A DNA stretch of 64,000 nucleotides from Nitrosomonas sp. JL21 (GCF_009833095.1 NZ_QRCB01000030.1:1-64000), one strand, 5' to 3'. Positions 17,763 to 27,043 are shown, counted from the first letter of the stretch. The notes: generated by a model not told the origin, from the sequence alone. A program made the numbers and translations.

Positions 17763-18719
17763 ATGAATACTTGGGATAATGGAATTCGCGGTAAACCGGG
17801 AGAAGGGATGTCGCATACCCTGAGTTTCGGAGGAGTGGGAAGTTTCTTTCGTGTTCCTTATCAAGTGGAGATGGCGGGGGTGGACGTAGCCGTAACCGGC
17901 GTACCGTTCGATATTGCCACGACCAACCGGCCGGGCGCCCGTTTGGGGCCTCGCGCCATTCGTAATGCATCGCTGTCATTGGCGTGGGAGCGTCCCTGGC
18001 CTTGGTCCATTGACCCAATGGCCGCGCTGCGGGTCATTGATTGCGGCGATTGCGAGCCAGCTGACGATGATTTGCTGAGTATCTTGCATATCGAAAAACA
18101 CATCGCCGCGATTGTTAATTCCGGCGCGGCAGCGTTAGTGCTCGGAGGGGATCACTTCATCGCCTACCCCAGTTTACGGGCGCATGCCGCCGCCTATGGC
18201 CCGATCAGCTTGATCCATTTCGATGCGCATACCGATACCTGGCCATCGTCCGGTAACGGTGTGAATCACGGCACGATGTTTTATCAGGCGGCATTGGAGA
18301 ACATCGTTAATCCTGCTTTGTCGACCCAGATCGGTATCCGTACCACCAATGATGACACACTTGGTTTTCATATTATTTCTGCAGCCGATGTGCATCAAAC
18401 TTCTGGCCGCGATCTAGCCCGGCAGATCATCGAGCGCGTAGGGAGTTCTCCAGTTTATATTACTTTTGACATCGATTGTCTGGATCCGGCGTTTGCGCCC
18501 GGAACCGGTACGCCGGTGCCGGGAGGATTGTCAACTTTTCAAGCGCTGAACATTATTCGCGAGCTCAAAGGCATCAATCTCGTGGGAATGGATATCGTCG
18601 AAGTGGCGCCCGCTTATGATCATGCGGAAATCACTGCGCTCGCGGCGGCTCAGATCGCTATCGAGCTGTTATGTTTGTACGCAGAGAACCGGAAGGCAAC
18701 ACGGCGGAAAAATGACTGA
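17763..18719 (+). CDS. speB: Agmatinase
   Basis: Hydrolyses agmatine to putrescine and urea in the cytosol. The ureohydrolase family motifs are all present: GGDHFIAYP, HFDAHTDTW and TFDIDCLDPAFAPGTG, which supply the His and Asp ligands of the binuclear manganese centre. About 318 residues, the normal length. AAGGGGAG is 9 nt before ATG 17763 and only about 3 nt before the ATG at 17757; both are in frame, so the start could be two codons longer. The stop codon overlaps the speA ATG by one base, implying translational coupling and a direct arginine-agmatine-putrescine route. Arginase or another ureohydrolase is the alternative, but the speA linkage favours agmatinase. The urea released is of interest in an organism with a urea transporter. 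Confidence 0.92.
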   Translation: MNTWDNGIRGKPGEGMSHTLSFGGVGSFFRVPYQVEMAGVDVAVTGVPFDIATTNRPGARLGPRAIRNASLSLAWERPWPWSIDPMAALRVIDCGDCEPADDDLLSILHIEKHIAAIVNSGAAALVLGGDHFIAYPSLRAHAAAYGPISLIHFDAHTDTWPSSGNGVNHGTMFYQAALENIVNPALSTQIGIRTTNDDTLGFHIISAADVHQTSGRDLARQIIERVGSSPVYITFDIDCLDPAFAPGTGTPVPGGLSTFQALNIIRELKGINLVGMDIVEVAPAYDHAEITALAAAQIAIELLCLYAENRKATRRKND

Positions 18720-20671
18720 TGACAAGAGCTGACACAACAGCACCGCGGGAGTGGTCGGGTGCCGATTCACAAGTGCTGTATGCCATGGACAAGTGGGCCG
18801 ATGGCTTTTATTCGGTGAATCAACACGGGCACGTTTCGGTTTGTCCGTTGGACGATCAGGAATTGCACATCGATATCATGGATGTGATCGATGCCGCCCG
18901 CTCGGAGGGTGCTTCACTGCCGATGCTGATTCGCTTCCAGGATGTGATTCGATCGCGAGTGCGACGCCTGAATCAGAGATTCCAGATGGCCATTCAGGAC
19001 AGTGGTTATGCAGGTACTTACCGCAGCATCTATCCCATTAAGGTCAACCAATTGCAGGAAGTGGTGGCAGAAATTCTGGAAGCTGGCCGAGAATTCAATA
19101 TTGGGCTGGAGTGCGGTTCCAAGGCGGAGTTACTGGCCGTATTGCCGCTGATCACTGACGAAACGTTGTTGCTTTGCAATGGGGTCAAAGACCGCCCGAT
19201 GCTGTCGTTGATGTTGAATGCGCAGCAGATCGGGCAGCAAGTGATACCCATCATTGAGAAATACTCCGAGTTTGAGCAATTGCTGAATCTGGCTGATGCG
19301 CGTCAGTTCAAGCCGCGACTGGGCGTGCGATTGAAATTGAATACCACCGGATCAGGGCGCTGGTTTGAATCGGGTGGAGTCAGCTCCAAGTTTGGACTGA
19401 CTGTTCCAGAACTGGTGAAACTGATACAAACGCTTGAAAACCGAGAAATGGCCGGACAACTGGAGCTGTTGCATTTTCATCTCGGTAGTCAGATTACCGA
19501 TATCCAGGTACTGCGCAGCGCGGTCAAAGAGATCATGCAGATCTATGCGGATCTGATGTTACGGGGTCTGCAAATCAAGTATCTCGATGTCGGTGGCGGG
19601 CTCGGAGTGAATTACGGCGGTGATTATGATAATCCGGAATCTTCGATTAATTACGGATTACGGGAATACGCCAATGTCGTTGTGTATACGGTCAAGGAAA
19701 TTTGTGATGAACGGCAAGTGCCCATGCCGCATCTGCTGTCGGAAAGCGGCCGCGCGCTTACCGCGCATCATTCCGTACTGGTAGTTCCTGTATTGGGTGT
19801 GCACAGGCCGGACAGTCCTCCAGTGGCTGAAGTACCAGTTGATTCGCCTGCTGTCGTGGCACGCATGGCGGCTGTCTATGAAGACGCACAGGCTGCCGAA
19901 AAAAATGGTGCGTTGCTGGAATGCTATCACGATGCCCAGGAGATCCGGGAAGAGACCGAGCAAATGGCACGCCTGGGTTATCTGTCGGTGGATCATATGG
20001 CGCAATCCGATAGCTTGTACTGGAGTATCTGCCGAGAAGTGCTGTGCAAGCTTGCTGCATCGGGCCAGACCCCGGTATCAGCTGAACAGATGGCGTTGGA
20101 GAAGCAGCTTACCGATATGTATCTGGGTGATTTTTCAGTATTCCACTCGATTATCGATCACTGGGCCATTGGCCAGATTTTTCCGGTCATGCCGTTGCAC
20201 CGATTGCAGGAGAAACCCGAGCGTCGGGGGCAACTGGTCGATTTGACGTGTGATTCGGATGGTAAGGTGAGTCGTTATGTACTTTCAACAGGAACCAGCG
20301 AGTATTTGTTGCTGCATCATTTACGTCAGAATGAACCTTATTATCTGGGCATTTTTTTGGTCGGAGCCTATCAAGAAATATTAGGCGATGCTCATAATCT
20401 GTTTGGACGGGTAGACGAGGTGCACGTATATGCGAATACCGACGAAGCTAACGGTTTTTGGATCGAAGAACTGTTGAAGGGAATCAGCACCAAGGAAATG
20501 CTGAGCCAAGTGCAGTATTTTCCGAATGATCTGGAGCGGCGAATGTCGGAGTTCATCCGGCGGCAGATTAATGCTGGCCGTATCAAACCAGCCGAAGGGA
20601 CTCGAATTCTGAATAATTATACGCGGCGTCTGGAAGAGACCACGTATTGTGAGATAGCACCCGCTGAATAA
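18719..20671 (+). CDS. speA: Biosynthetic arginine decarboxylase
   Basis: PLP-dependent enzyme that converts arginine to agmatine, the first step of the putrescine route. 650 residues, the normal length of the SpeA class (fold III). The PLP lysine is K108 in IYPIKVNQ. Other family blocks are GLECGSKAELLAVL, LHFHLGSQITDI, YLDVGGGLGVNYGG and HLLSESGRALTAHH, and the C-terminal DLTCDSDGKVSRYV contributes to the active site of the dimer. Its ATG overlaps the agmatinase stop by one base. A hairpin immediately after the stop ends the operon. Confidence 0.95.
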   Translation: MTRADTTAPREWSGADSQVLYAMDKWADGFYSVNQHGHVSVCPLDDQELHIDIMDVIDAARSEGASLPMLIRFQDVIRSRVRRLNQRFQMAIQDSGYAGTYRSIYPIKVNQLQEVVAEILEAGREFNIGLECGSKAELLAVLPLITDETLLLCNGVKDRPMLSLMLNAQQIGQQVIPIIEKYSEFEQLLNLADARQFKPRLGVRLKLNTTGSGRWFESGGVSSKFGLTVPELVKLIQTLENREMAGQLELLHFHLGSQITDIQVLRSAVKEIMQIYADLMLRGLQIKYLDVGGGLGVNYGGDYDNPESSINYGLREYANVVVYTVKEICDERQVPMPHLLSESGRALTAHHSVLVVPVLGVHRPDSPPVAEVPVDSPAVVARMAAVYEDAQAAEKNGALLECYHDAQEIREETEQMARLGYLSVDHMAQSDSLYWSICREVLCKLAASGQTPVSAEQMALEKQLTDMYLGDFSVFHSIIDHWAIGQIFPVMPLHRLQEKPERRGQLVDLTCDSDGKVSRYVLSTGTSEYLLLHHLRQNEPYYLGIFLVGAYQEILGDAHNLFGRVDEVHVYANTDEANGFWIEELLKGISTKEMLSQVQYFPNDLERRMSEFIRRQINAGRIKPAEGTRILNNYTRRLEETTYCEIAPAE

Positions 20672-20672
20672 A

Positions 20673-20708
20673 AAAGAAGGCCAATGCAATTCAGCATTGA
20701 CCTTCTTT
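20673..20708. terminator. Bidirectional terminator between speA and the next gene
   Basis: A 15-bp stem with one mismatch (AAAGAAGGCCAATGC against GCATTGACCTTCTTT) and a 6-base loop starts 2 nt after the speA stop and lies just before the convergent gene's stop. On the minus strand the stem is followed by a T-rich tract. Confidence 0.75.
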
Positions 20709-20722
20709 AAGCCTACGAGAGT

Positions 20723-20965
20723 TTAGGCGTGAATCTTCTTCGAAGGAAGGCGTGTTCTGTTGCGTGACAGGCTACCGATCACTAAGTAACCGAGGAAAAA
20801 TAAAGCTCCTAAAATAATATCAGCTTCTAACCAACTGAGTTGGGTTTCCATTAATGAGAGTGATGGTAAGTCTCCGAATACCATGAACACAATCAGAGGT
20901 AAAATTCCAAATAACACAAACGTGATTTTTGCAGCTTTAAAAATCATCTCTTGAGTGGGTTTCAT
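20723..20965 (-). CDS. Small two-helix membrane protein, unknown
   Basis: An 80-residue protein with two membrane helices (ITFVLFGILPLIVFMVFG and IILGALFFLGYLVIGSL) and a basic C-terminus. AGGAG stands 6 nt before the ATG. It shares the terminator with speA. No recognised family. Confidence 0.6.
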   Translation of the reverse strand: MKPTQEMIFKAAKITFVLFGILPLIVFMVFGDLPSLSLMETQLSWLEADIILGALFFLGYLVIGSLSRNRTRLPSKKIHA

Positions 20966-21294
20966 GTCAATCTCCTAGGTGTTTGTATGAGATAACTGAA
21001 TATAAGATAGCATACTTCACAGAAAGTTCACATTATTTTTATAAAAATTTCACATGAGGTGTATTTTAAAATCCACTGATGCATCTCAAGCAAGTATGAA
21101 ATGTTATGAATCCGCTTTAAGTTAGAGGGGGTTAGAGGGTTTTCTGCTCAGATTATGGTATTTTAGTTCTGAATATTTATTTTCGTCTTTTTTCTTTAAG
21201 GCATTGATCAAAAGTGCAATAATTCCGCTTCATCTCATCCAATGCCGCAATTTTTATAGATCAGGGCAAATCTGCATTATTCATTTTAAAATTA
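20966..21294. other. AT-rich intergenic region
   Basis: About 330 bp without a recognisable gene. It should contain the promoter of the minus-strand gene at 20723..20965. A short direct repeat (gttagaggg twice near 21125) is the only pattern I see. Confidence 0.3.
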
Positions 21295-21843
21295 TCACGG
21301 TGTGATAAAAGCCTTATAGACCCTAGCGGCAGAAACGCCGAATACGAGATGGGCAGTGACTGTAATCCAATCCCGCGTTTCGATAAACCAAGGGAAGATC
21401 ATGACGAATCCGTACATATTGATAAGAAATATTCCCAGACCAAACAAACCTCCAATGATCACTGAATTCTTTCTATCGAAACAATGAATCAGATAGGAAA
21501 GTCCTACTGCGTAAACAATCGAGAGGCTAAAGTGAATGCATGCTGCAATCAATGCAAGTTCCCAATCGAATGTGGCGGGTATTTGTAAAACCGCTTGCCC
21601 GAATATCATTGCGGCAGTAAATCTTATGTCTCGATACAAGATCGAAGGTAACGCATCCCAGAATAACCACCAGAGGATGATTTGCGCAGCAGTTGAAAAT
21701 ATTCCCGCCGCAATTCCTGCATAAAATATGGCTTTCCAATATTTAGTGAATTTGGGTGGGTTGACACATGGAGTGATCAATTGAATATTCTTTTTACTGT
21801 CATGGGGCGAAAGTTTCTCGTTCACGAAGAACTCCAGGGACAT
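21295..21843 (-). CDS. Conserved membrane protein, unknown
   Basis: A 182-residue protein with about four membrane segments: WKAIFYAGIAAGIFSTAAQI, LALIAACIHFSLSIVYAVGL, VIIGGLFGLGIFLINMYG and WITVTAHLVFGVSAARVY. It resembles a family of betaproteobacterial membrane proteins often labelled sodium:proline symporter, a label the length does not support (real symporters are about 500 residues). Function unknown. Stands alone. Confidence 0.65.
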   Translation of the reverse strand: MSLEFFVNEKLSPHDSKKNIQLITPCVNPPKFTKYWKAIFYAGIAAGIFSTAAQIILWWLFWDALPSILYRDIRFTAAMIFGQAVLQIPATFDWELALIAACIHFSLSIVYAVGLSYLIHCFDRKNSVIIGGLFGLGIFLINMYGFVMIFPWFIETRDWITVTAHLVFGVSAARVYKAFITP

Positions 21844-22042
21844 TCTGGAGAGCTACGCATTGGTTTTCGTGCGCTGAAATCCGGCTTAAAATGTTCATTT
21901 GCTGCTCGTAAACTGGGCTTTTTCATCTGATCCCAGCCTGACCGTGGATCGCTGCTTTTTAGAGATTTTCTGCTGAAATGATGATAAACCAGCGAGAAAA
22001 AAAGTAGCGCATAATAAATGAGCATTGTAAGCCTGGTAGCTT

Positions 22043-22513
22043 TTAAGTTCTTCTCGTCTCTAAAAATGTTTCCACCGCTCCGGGACGACGCAGCATTTTA
22101 TCGACATCTCCCTGATGCATTTCTTCTGCAGCGATCATTCGACGCGCATATTCTTCAAGCATCACGAATTTATCATTGACCAGATCCAACAGTTCCTTAT
22201 AAACCGTTAACGCTGTACGCTCATGTTCCAGCGATTCGCGCAATATGTCACCGATGTCGTGTTGATGGGTTTCCAATAATGGACCAATTGCCAAGGAGGG
22301 GTGAGCACCGAGATGAGTGATCATTTCGCCTGCCTCACGTGCATGCATTAATGATTCGTCAGCTTGTTCCTGCAGCCACGAAACGATGGGGATGCGATTG
22401 TAACCATAAATCATCAAGGCATAATGGGTATAACGCACGACACCAGCTAATTCAAGTTCGAGGATCTTGCTGAGGCAATTCAGCACAGCAGTCTTGTCGT
22501 AATTTTCATTCAT
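22043..22513 (-). CDS. Ferritin-like (bacterioferritin-related) protein
   Basis: A 156-residue four-helix protein. The helices carry Glu/His residues expected for a diiron site: LELELAGVVRYTHY in helix A, QADESLMHAREAGEMI in helix B, LEHERTALTVYKELLD in helix C and EEYARRMIAAEEMHQGD in helix D. In classical bacterioferritin helix B reads E-x-x-H with a heme-ligand Met beside it; here the spacing is E-x-x-x-H and Met lies next to His, so heme binding is doubtful. Iron storage or detoxification in the cytosol is the likely role. AAGGAG precedes the ATG. Confidence 0.8.
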   Translation of the reverse strand: MNENYDKTAVLNCLSKILELELAGVVRYTHYALMIYGYNRIPIVSWLQEQADESLMHAREAGEMITHLGAHPSLAIGPLLETHQHDIGDILRESLEHERTALTVYKELLDLVNDKFVMLEEYARRMIAAEEMHQGDVDKMLRRPGAVETFLETRRT

Positions 22514-22941
22514 TCTTTTTCTCCTTATATGATTCTCGATGAAACTGACGTCATAGCTCGTCTGTTCGAGGGACCTCAGGAATTGTATGTTTATCTTAAT
22601 CTGATAGCTTTGTTTCTAAAGAGTGCCCCTAATTTCAAAAAATCTCGGCAAAAGCTTGCGTTTTTCATTGAAATGAGGCGTGATTTGCGCCCAGCCTCGA
22701 GTGCTTGAGAAATTGGCAGGTTTTGCAAAGGATGGTTTCGTTTGCAGGAGCTTAAAGCAAGTTTGCCCGTGCTCTGAGAATTTATATGGGATTGAATTCT
22801 TCTTGCACCGGCATGCATTCTTCAGCGCTCAGGTCAACGCTGAAATCGCCAGGACGCGTCTGAGGGATGAGATAAAAGAGCTATTCACACAACATGCAAT
22901 TTGATTCGGCATATCCAAGTTGTGCGATGGATTAGCGGTCA
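22514..22941. other. Intergenic region, no gene recognised
   Basis: About 430 bp between two minus-strand genes. Short open frames exist on both strands (for example 22591..22818 minus) but show no recognisable protein, start signal or codon bias. It holds the promoter and ribosome binding site of the ferritin-like gene at its left end. Confidence 0.3.
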
Positions 22942-24168
22942 TCATTCAGTTTTTTTAACACTCATATCCGCCAGTTCCACCCGGTTTCTCCCGTTGTGCT
23001 TGGCTTGATACAAGGCTTCATCAGCTTTCTGCAGCAGCAGATGCTCATCCAATGTATCTTCCCCGGTGCTGACCGCCACACCCAGGCTGATGGTGGCTGG
23101 AACCAGGCGTTTATTGGTATGGATTTCTTTGCATGCGACGGCTTCGCGGAATCGTTCGGCGGCTTTGACCGCACCCTCCTGATCATACGGGCAGACAATG
23201 ACCAGAAACTCTTCGCCGCCATAGCGCCCGAGATATTCGTGGGAGCGGGCCGATTTTCTGAGACGCTCGGCGATTTCACACAACACAGCATCGCCGGTGA
23301 GATGGCCGTAAGTATCATTGATCGCCTTGAAGTGATCGATGTCGATCATGATGAGGCCTACTGTCAATCCGCCCCGTTTTGCACGCAGAATCTGCTTGTG
23401 CAGAATATCAAAAATGGCCGGGCGATTGTAGAGACCGGTGAGCGCATCATGCGAGACTCGACGTTCCAAGGATTTATTTTGCGCGATCAATTGCTTGTTG
23501 AGTTTGACTCCTTTGTACAACTGCGTTTTTTCAATGATCAGCGCCAGGTGACTGGCAATTTGCAACGATAAATCCTTGTGCAGCTTTTTATAGATATTTT
23601 TCTTGCGGCATGAGAATAAGATGAAGCCAATCGGTTTGCCGGTCGCGATCAATGGGCAGATGAGGCAAGAATGTATGCCCTCCTTGAAGGCCGACTGCAC
23701 CAGACTGGAGTCGGAATGCTGATCCAAATACTGGCTCAGATCATCGACGATGAGCATGTCATGCGTTTCGAGAAGCTTTTGTGCATGACTGTCAGCAACC
23801 GGAATCGAAAAACCGGTATTTAATTCGAGTATGTGGTAGTTGGCGCGCACCCAATGCAATTTCAGCTTGCTTTTGTCAGCCTCGAGCAGCACCAAGCTGA
23901 CCCGGTCATAGGGTAGATGATCCTGAAAAGATTCATAGATGTGATTCAGAACATCAATCAGGCGAAGATTGAAATTGGATTCCACCAATATCTTATACAG
24001 AGATTGGGTTTTATCCGATTGTTTTTGCAAATGGGAAGACAATTTCTTGAGAGATTGACCCAGTCGGCCAATTTCGTCATCGCCGCAAGGAATCGTTACC
24101 GTGAAATCGCCGCTCGTCATCGCTTCAGCAGCTTTTTGCAATGCCAGGATTCGATCACTTTTTTTCAT
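22942..24168 (-). CDS. Diguanylate cyclase with HAMP-like and GAF domains
   Basis: A 408-residue soluble protein. Residues of about 8-55 look like a HAMP segment (MTSGDFTVTIPCGDDEIGRL), but no membrane helix precedes it. A GAF domain follows (about 70-215), then a short coil and the GGDEF domain (about 240-400) with DALTGLYNR, DIDHFKAINDTYGH and the active-site GGEEF at 317-321. It should make cyclic di-GMP from GTP. The inhibitory I-site position reads RSHE instead of R-x-x-D, so product inhibition may be weakened. The lack of a membrane anchor suggests a cytosolic sensor or loss of an upstream sensory part. Confidence 0.9.
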   Translation of the reverse strand: MKKSDRILALQKAAEAMTSGDFTVTIPCGDDEIGRLGQSLKKLSSHLQKQSDKTQSLYKILVESNFNLRLIDVLNHIYESFQDHLPYDRVSLVLLEADKSKLKLHWVRANYHILELNTGFSIPVADSHAQKLLETHDMLIVDDLSQYLDQHSDSSLVQSAFKEGIHSCLICPLIATGKPIGFILFSCRKKNIYKKLHKDLSLQIASHLALIIEKTQLYKGVKLNKQLIAQNKSLERRVSHDALTGLYNRPAIFDILHKQILRAKRGGLTVGLIMIDIDHFKAINDTYGHLTGDAVLCEIAERLRKSARSHEYLGRYGGEEFLVIVCPYDQEGAVKAAERFREAVACKEIHTNKRLVPATISLGVAVSTGEDTLDEHLLLQKADEALYQAKHNGRNRVELADMSVKKTE

Positions 24169-24446
24169 TGTTCATATCCGATCGAAATATCAATATCGAT
24201 ATATCAAGTGTATACCGTATAAGCCTTGCGGGCTAGGTAACTCGTCGACAGTGTGACTGCTTTGCGGATGATTAATTCAACATTGCCGGCAGCGGAGCGA
24301 CAGCGACTGATGGCGACGGTAAATACTATCGTGCGAAGGTGAACTATTTTTGTAGGCGGTCATAACAACACAATGATCATTAGGCAATGTCAGTGCTAAA
24401 ATCGAGTCATTGATTGTTGCGAACAAAGGATGGGGACAGAGGTACG
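24169..24446. other. Divergent region upstream of the PTS genes
   Basis: About 280 bp between the diguanylate cyclase and EIIA genes. The near-palindromic atatcgatat around 24196 is the only notable sequence. Confidence 0.25.
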
Positions 24447-24851
24447 ATGATCGGAATTTTGATTCTTACTCATGAAGATTTAGGGGAGCATATGATACGG
24501 TGCGCAAGTCATGTGTTGGGCATGAATCCGCCGCAATTGGATTGTCTGAGCGTGTTCATTCAGGACACGCCCGAGACGGTACTGACAAAAGGGCGGGCAT
24601 TGATCGAACAACTCGATAGCGGCGATGGTGTGCTGATTCTCAGCGATATGCTCGGCGCTACACCCTGTAACGTCGCCAGCCGTCTGGTGCAGCCCGGTAA
24701 AGTGGAGTGCATTGCCGGTGTGAATCTGCCCATGTTGGTGCGGGTGCTGACGTATCGTCATGAATCGCTGCCGGTTGTGGTCGAAAAAGGACTCAGCGGC
24801 GGTCAGGGCGGCGTGATGCAGATTGAGGCGGAGCCTTGTCATGCAAACTAG
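24447..24851 (+). CDS. PTS EIIA component, mannose family
   Basis: A 134-residue cytosolic phosphocarrier. ILILTHEDLGE places the phosphorylated His at residue 9, the EIIA-Man position. GVLILSDMLGATPCNVAS and GVNLPMLVRVL are family motifs. The ATG at 24447 with a nearby AGAGG is chosen over an upstream in-frame codon at 24414. No EIIB, EIIC or EIID gene is near, so a regulatory role in a phosphorelay, not sugar uptake, is likely. Its end overlaps the HPr gene by 11 bp. Confidence 0.88.
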   Translation: MIGILILTHEDLGEHMIRCASHVLGMNPPQLDCLSVFIQDTPETVLTKGRALIEQLDSGDGVLILSDMLGATPCNVASRLVQPGKVECIAGVNLPMLVRVLTYRHESLPVVVEKGLSGGQGGVMQIEAEPCHAN

Positions 24852-25110
24852 AGAAATCGAAATCGTCAACAAGCTGGGATTGCATGCGCGGGCATCGGCA
24901 AAATTGACCAAGCTTGCCAGTCAATTCAAATGCGAAGTCTGGGCGACAAAAAATAACCGGCGCGTCAACGCCAAGAGCATCATGGGCGTCATGACACTGG
25001 CCGCCAGCAAGGGTTCGCGCATCCGGCTCGAAACAACCGGTGACGACGAGGTTGAGGCGATGACGGCGCTGGTGGCATTGGTTGAAGATTATTTTGGTGA
25101 AGGCGAATGA
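24841..25110 (+). CDS. ptsH: Phosphocarrier protein HPr
   Basis: An 89-residue protein with His15 in KLGLHARASAKL, phosphorylated by EI, and Ser46 in AKSIMGVMTL, the site used by HPr kinase in many Gram-negatives. No HPr kinase gene is in the window. It starts inside the EIIA gene (11-bp overlap) and overlaps the EI start by ATGA, so the three are translationally coupled. Confidence 0.95.
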   Translation: MQTREIEIVNKLGLHARASAKLTKLASQFKCEVWATKNNRRVNAKSIMGVMTLAASKGSRIRLETTGDDEVEAMTALVALVEDYFGEGE

Positions 25111-26834
25111 GTTTTATCCTGCAAGGTATCGGCGTATCGGAAGGTATTGCAATCGGCCATGCGCACCTGGCTGCACCGGCTGCATTGGAAGTCATGCATT
25201 ATCTCATTTCCAAGAGTCAGGTGGAGAAGGAAATTGCCCGTCTGGACAATGCCTTTGCCGTGGTACGGCAGGAATTCGAGGCGCTGCAAAAGTCGGTGAC
25301 TGACGGTCATGCACGGGCTGAATTCAGCGCGTTTTTGGATTTGCACCTGATGATTCTGGATGACCCGATGCTCTCCGAGGCCACCCATAGCACGATCGCG
25401 CAGACGTTATGCAACGCCGAATGGGCGCTGACGCAGCAAATGCAAGAGTTATTGGCGCAATTTGAACAAATTGAGGATGCCTATTTGCGTGAGCGTAAAG
25501 CCGACGTCGTGCAAGTGGTCGAACGCGTGCTCAAGGCCATGCTGGGTTATCCGCGGCACTTGCCGGTCGCGACGAAACTGACGGGCGACAGTATTCTGGT
25601 CGCGCATGACCTGAGTCCTGCCGATGTGATGCAGTATAAACAGCATCAATTCACGGCTTTTCTCACCGATTTGGGCAGCCAGACGTCGCATACCGCCATC
25701 GTGGCGCGCAGCCTGAATATTCCGTCGGTAGTCGCGCTGCACTACGCACACCAGTTAATTCTCGAAAACGACGCGTTGATCGTCGATGGCACGCATGGCG
25801 TCATCATCGTCAATCCGGACAAGTATGTGCTCGATGAATATCGCCTGCGGCAAGAGCAACTGGAACTGGAGAAGCAGAAATTAAAGCGCCTCAAAAGCAT
25901 CGCCGCAGTCACCCTGGATGGCACGCCGGTCGATCTGTATGCCAATATTGAATTGCCGGAAGACATCGAGCAGGTCAAAGAAAGCGGCGCGACGGGCATA
26001 GGTTTGTTCCGCAGCGAATTTCTGTTCCTGAATCGCAATGATTTGCCGGGAGAAGACGAGCAGTTCGAAGCATACCGCACCGTTGCGGTCAAAATGCACA
26101 AACAGCCGGTCACGATACGCACGTTCGATCTGGGTGCAGATAAAAGCCTGCGCGGCGCTGTGCAAGTTGCGGCTAACCCGGCATTGGGATTGCGAGCAAT
26201 TCGCCTGAGCCTGGCCGAACCGAGAATGTTTCATATCCAGCTTCGTGCCATCTTGCGGGCATCCAAATTTGGAGATGTCCGCATTTTGATTCCGATGTTG
26301 TCGAATGTGAGCGAAATCGAGCAGACGTTGAATCATATCGAATATGCCAAGCAGACCTTGCGTGATGACGATATTCGCTTTGATGAGCATATCAAAGTCG
26401 GCGGCATGATCGAGATTCCAGCGGCTGCGCTGAGTCTGGATACGCTCATGCGAAAACTGGACTTCTTATCGATCGGAACCAATGATCTGATCCAATACAC
26501 ACTCGCGGTTGATCGGATCGACGATACCGTGGCGCATTTGTACGACCCTTTTCATCCCGCCATCCTGTGGTTGATTTCGCACGTCATTCAGAGCGCCAAT
26601 CGCGCCAAAATACCCGTGTCATTGTGCGGTGAAATGGCGGGTGACAAACAGTTTACGCGACTGTTGCTGGGAATCGGATTGCAGCAGTTTTCGATGTACC
26701 CGGCGCAATTGCTGACCGTAAAAAATCAAATATTGAAGAGCCACTTGCCTGATATCGTTCCGTTAGTGAACAAGATCATCAAGGCAGATCACCCGCAGAA
26801 AATGGCTACATTGCTGACCAAACTGAATGACTAG
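25107..26834 (+). CDS. ptsI: PTS enzyme I (phosphoenolpyruvate-protein phosphotransferase)
   Basis: A 575-residue enzyme that moves phosphate from PEP to HPr. The phosphohistidine is H195 in GSQTSHTAIVARS. The PEP-binding TIM barrel carries GLFRSEFLF, IRTFDLGADKS, FLSIGTNDLIQYTLAVDR and the C-terminal active-site Cys at about 507 in CGEMAGD. Length and domain order are standard. There is no permease, so the chain EI-HPr-EIIA probably reports the PEP/pyruvate state. Confidence 0.95.
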   Translation: MSFILQGIGVSEGIAIGHAHLAAPAALEVMHYLISKSQVEKEIARLDNAFAVVRQEFEALQKSVTDGHARAEFSAFLDLHLMILDDPMLSEATHSTIAQTLCNAEWALTQQMQELLAQFEQIEDAYLRERKADVVQVVERVLKAMLGYPRHLPVATKLTGDSILVAHDLSPADVMQYKQHQFTAFLTDLGSQTSHTAIVARSLNIPSVVALHYAHQLILENDALIVDGTHGVIIVNPDKYVLDEYRLRQEQLELEKQKLKRLKSIAAVTLDGTPVDLYANIELPEDIEQVKESGATGIGLFRSEFLFLNRNDLPGEDEQFEAYRTVAVKMHKQPVTIRTFDLGADKSLRGAVQVAANPALGLRAIRLSLAEPRMFHIQLRAILRASKFGDVRILIPMLSNVSEIEQTLNHIEYAKQTLRDDDIRFDEHIKVGGMIEIPAAALSLDTLMRKLDFLSIGTNDLIQYTLAVDRIDDTVAHLYDPFHPAILWLISHVIQSANRAKIPVSLCGEMAGDKQFTRLLLGIGLQQFSMYPAQLLTVKNQILKSHLPDIVPLVNKIIKADHPQKMATLLTKLND

Positions 26835-26943
26835 AAGCTCGAAAGAAGACTGCACGATTGGATATCGCAAAGTCAGATGGAAACGCGCAGTTCCCGCGTA
26901 GTCGATGAGCATTATGTATTGACTCTGATGCAGTCGGACCAAG

Positions 26944-26966
26944 CGCAGTAGTTTTTCAGAGTTTCC
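26944..26966. repeat. Short motif repeated at the right edge of the window
   Basis: The sequence gcgcagtagtttttcagagt with the following ttcc closely matches 63976..64000. It lies in the spacer before metX. Function unknown; it could be part of an element that continues beyond the window at the other copy. Confidence 0.3.
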
Positions 26967-26990
26967 CTAGTCCCGGTTCGTTCTTTGGCG

Positions 26991-27005
26991 ATATAATCAT
27001 TATCA
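26991..27005 (+). promoter_or_regulatory. Probable metX -10 element within a Fur-like palindrome
   Basis: TATAAT at 26992..26997 is a perfect -10 hexamer 46 nt before the metX ATG. It lies inside ATATAAT-C-ATTATCA, which resembles the 7-1-7 form of a Fur site (second half perfect, first half 5 of 7). I find no convincing -35. The Fur reading is weak because the palindrome may simply reflect the AT-rich promoter. Confidence 0.35.
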
Positions 27006-27043
27006 ATATGTTCAGTCGTTTCTTCGGAATTTCCTTACATTAA

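Noticed and set aside
22591-22818. 75-residue minus-strand frame
   Set aside because: No family, no ribosome binding site and no codon bias; treated as non-coding.
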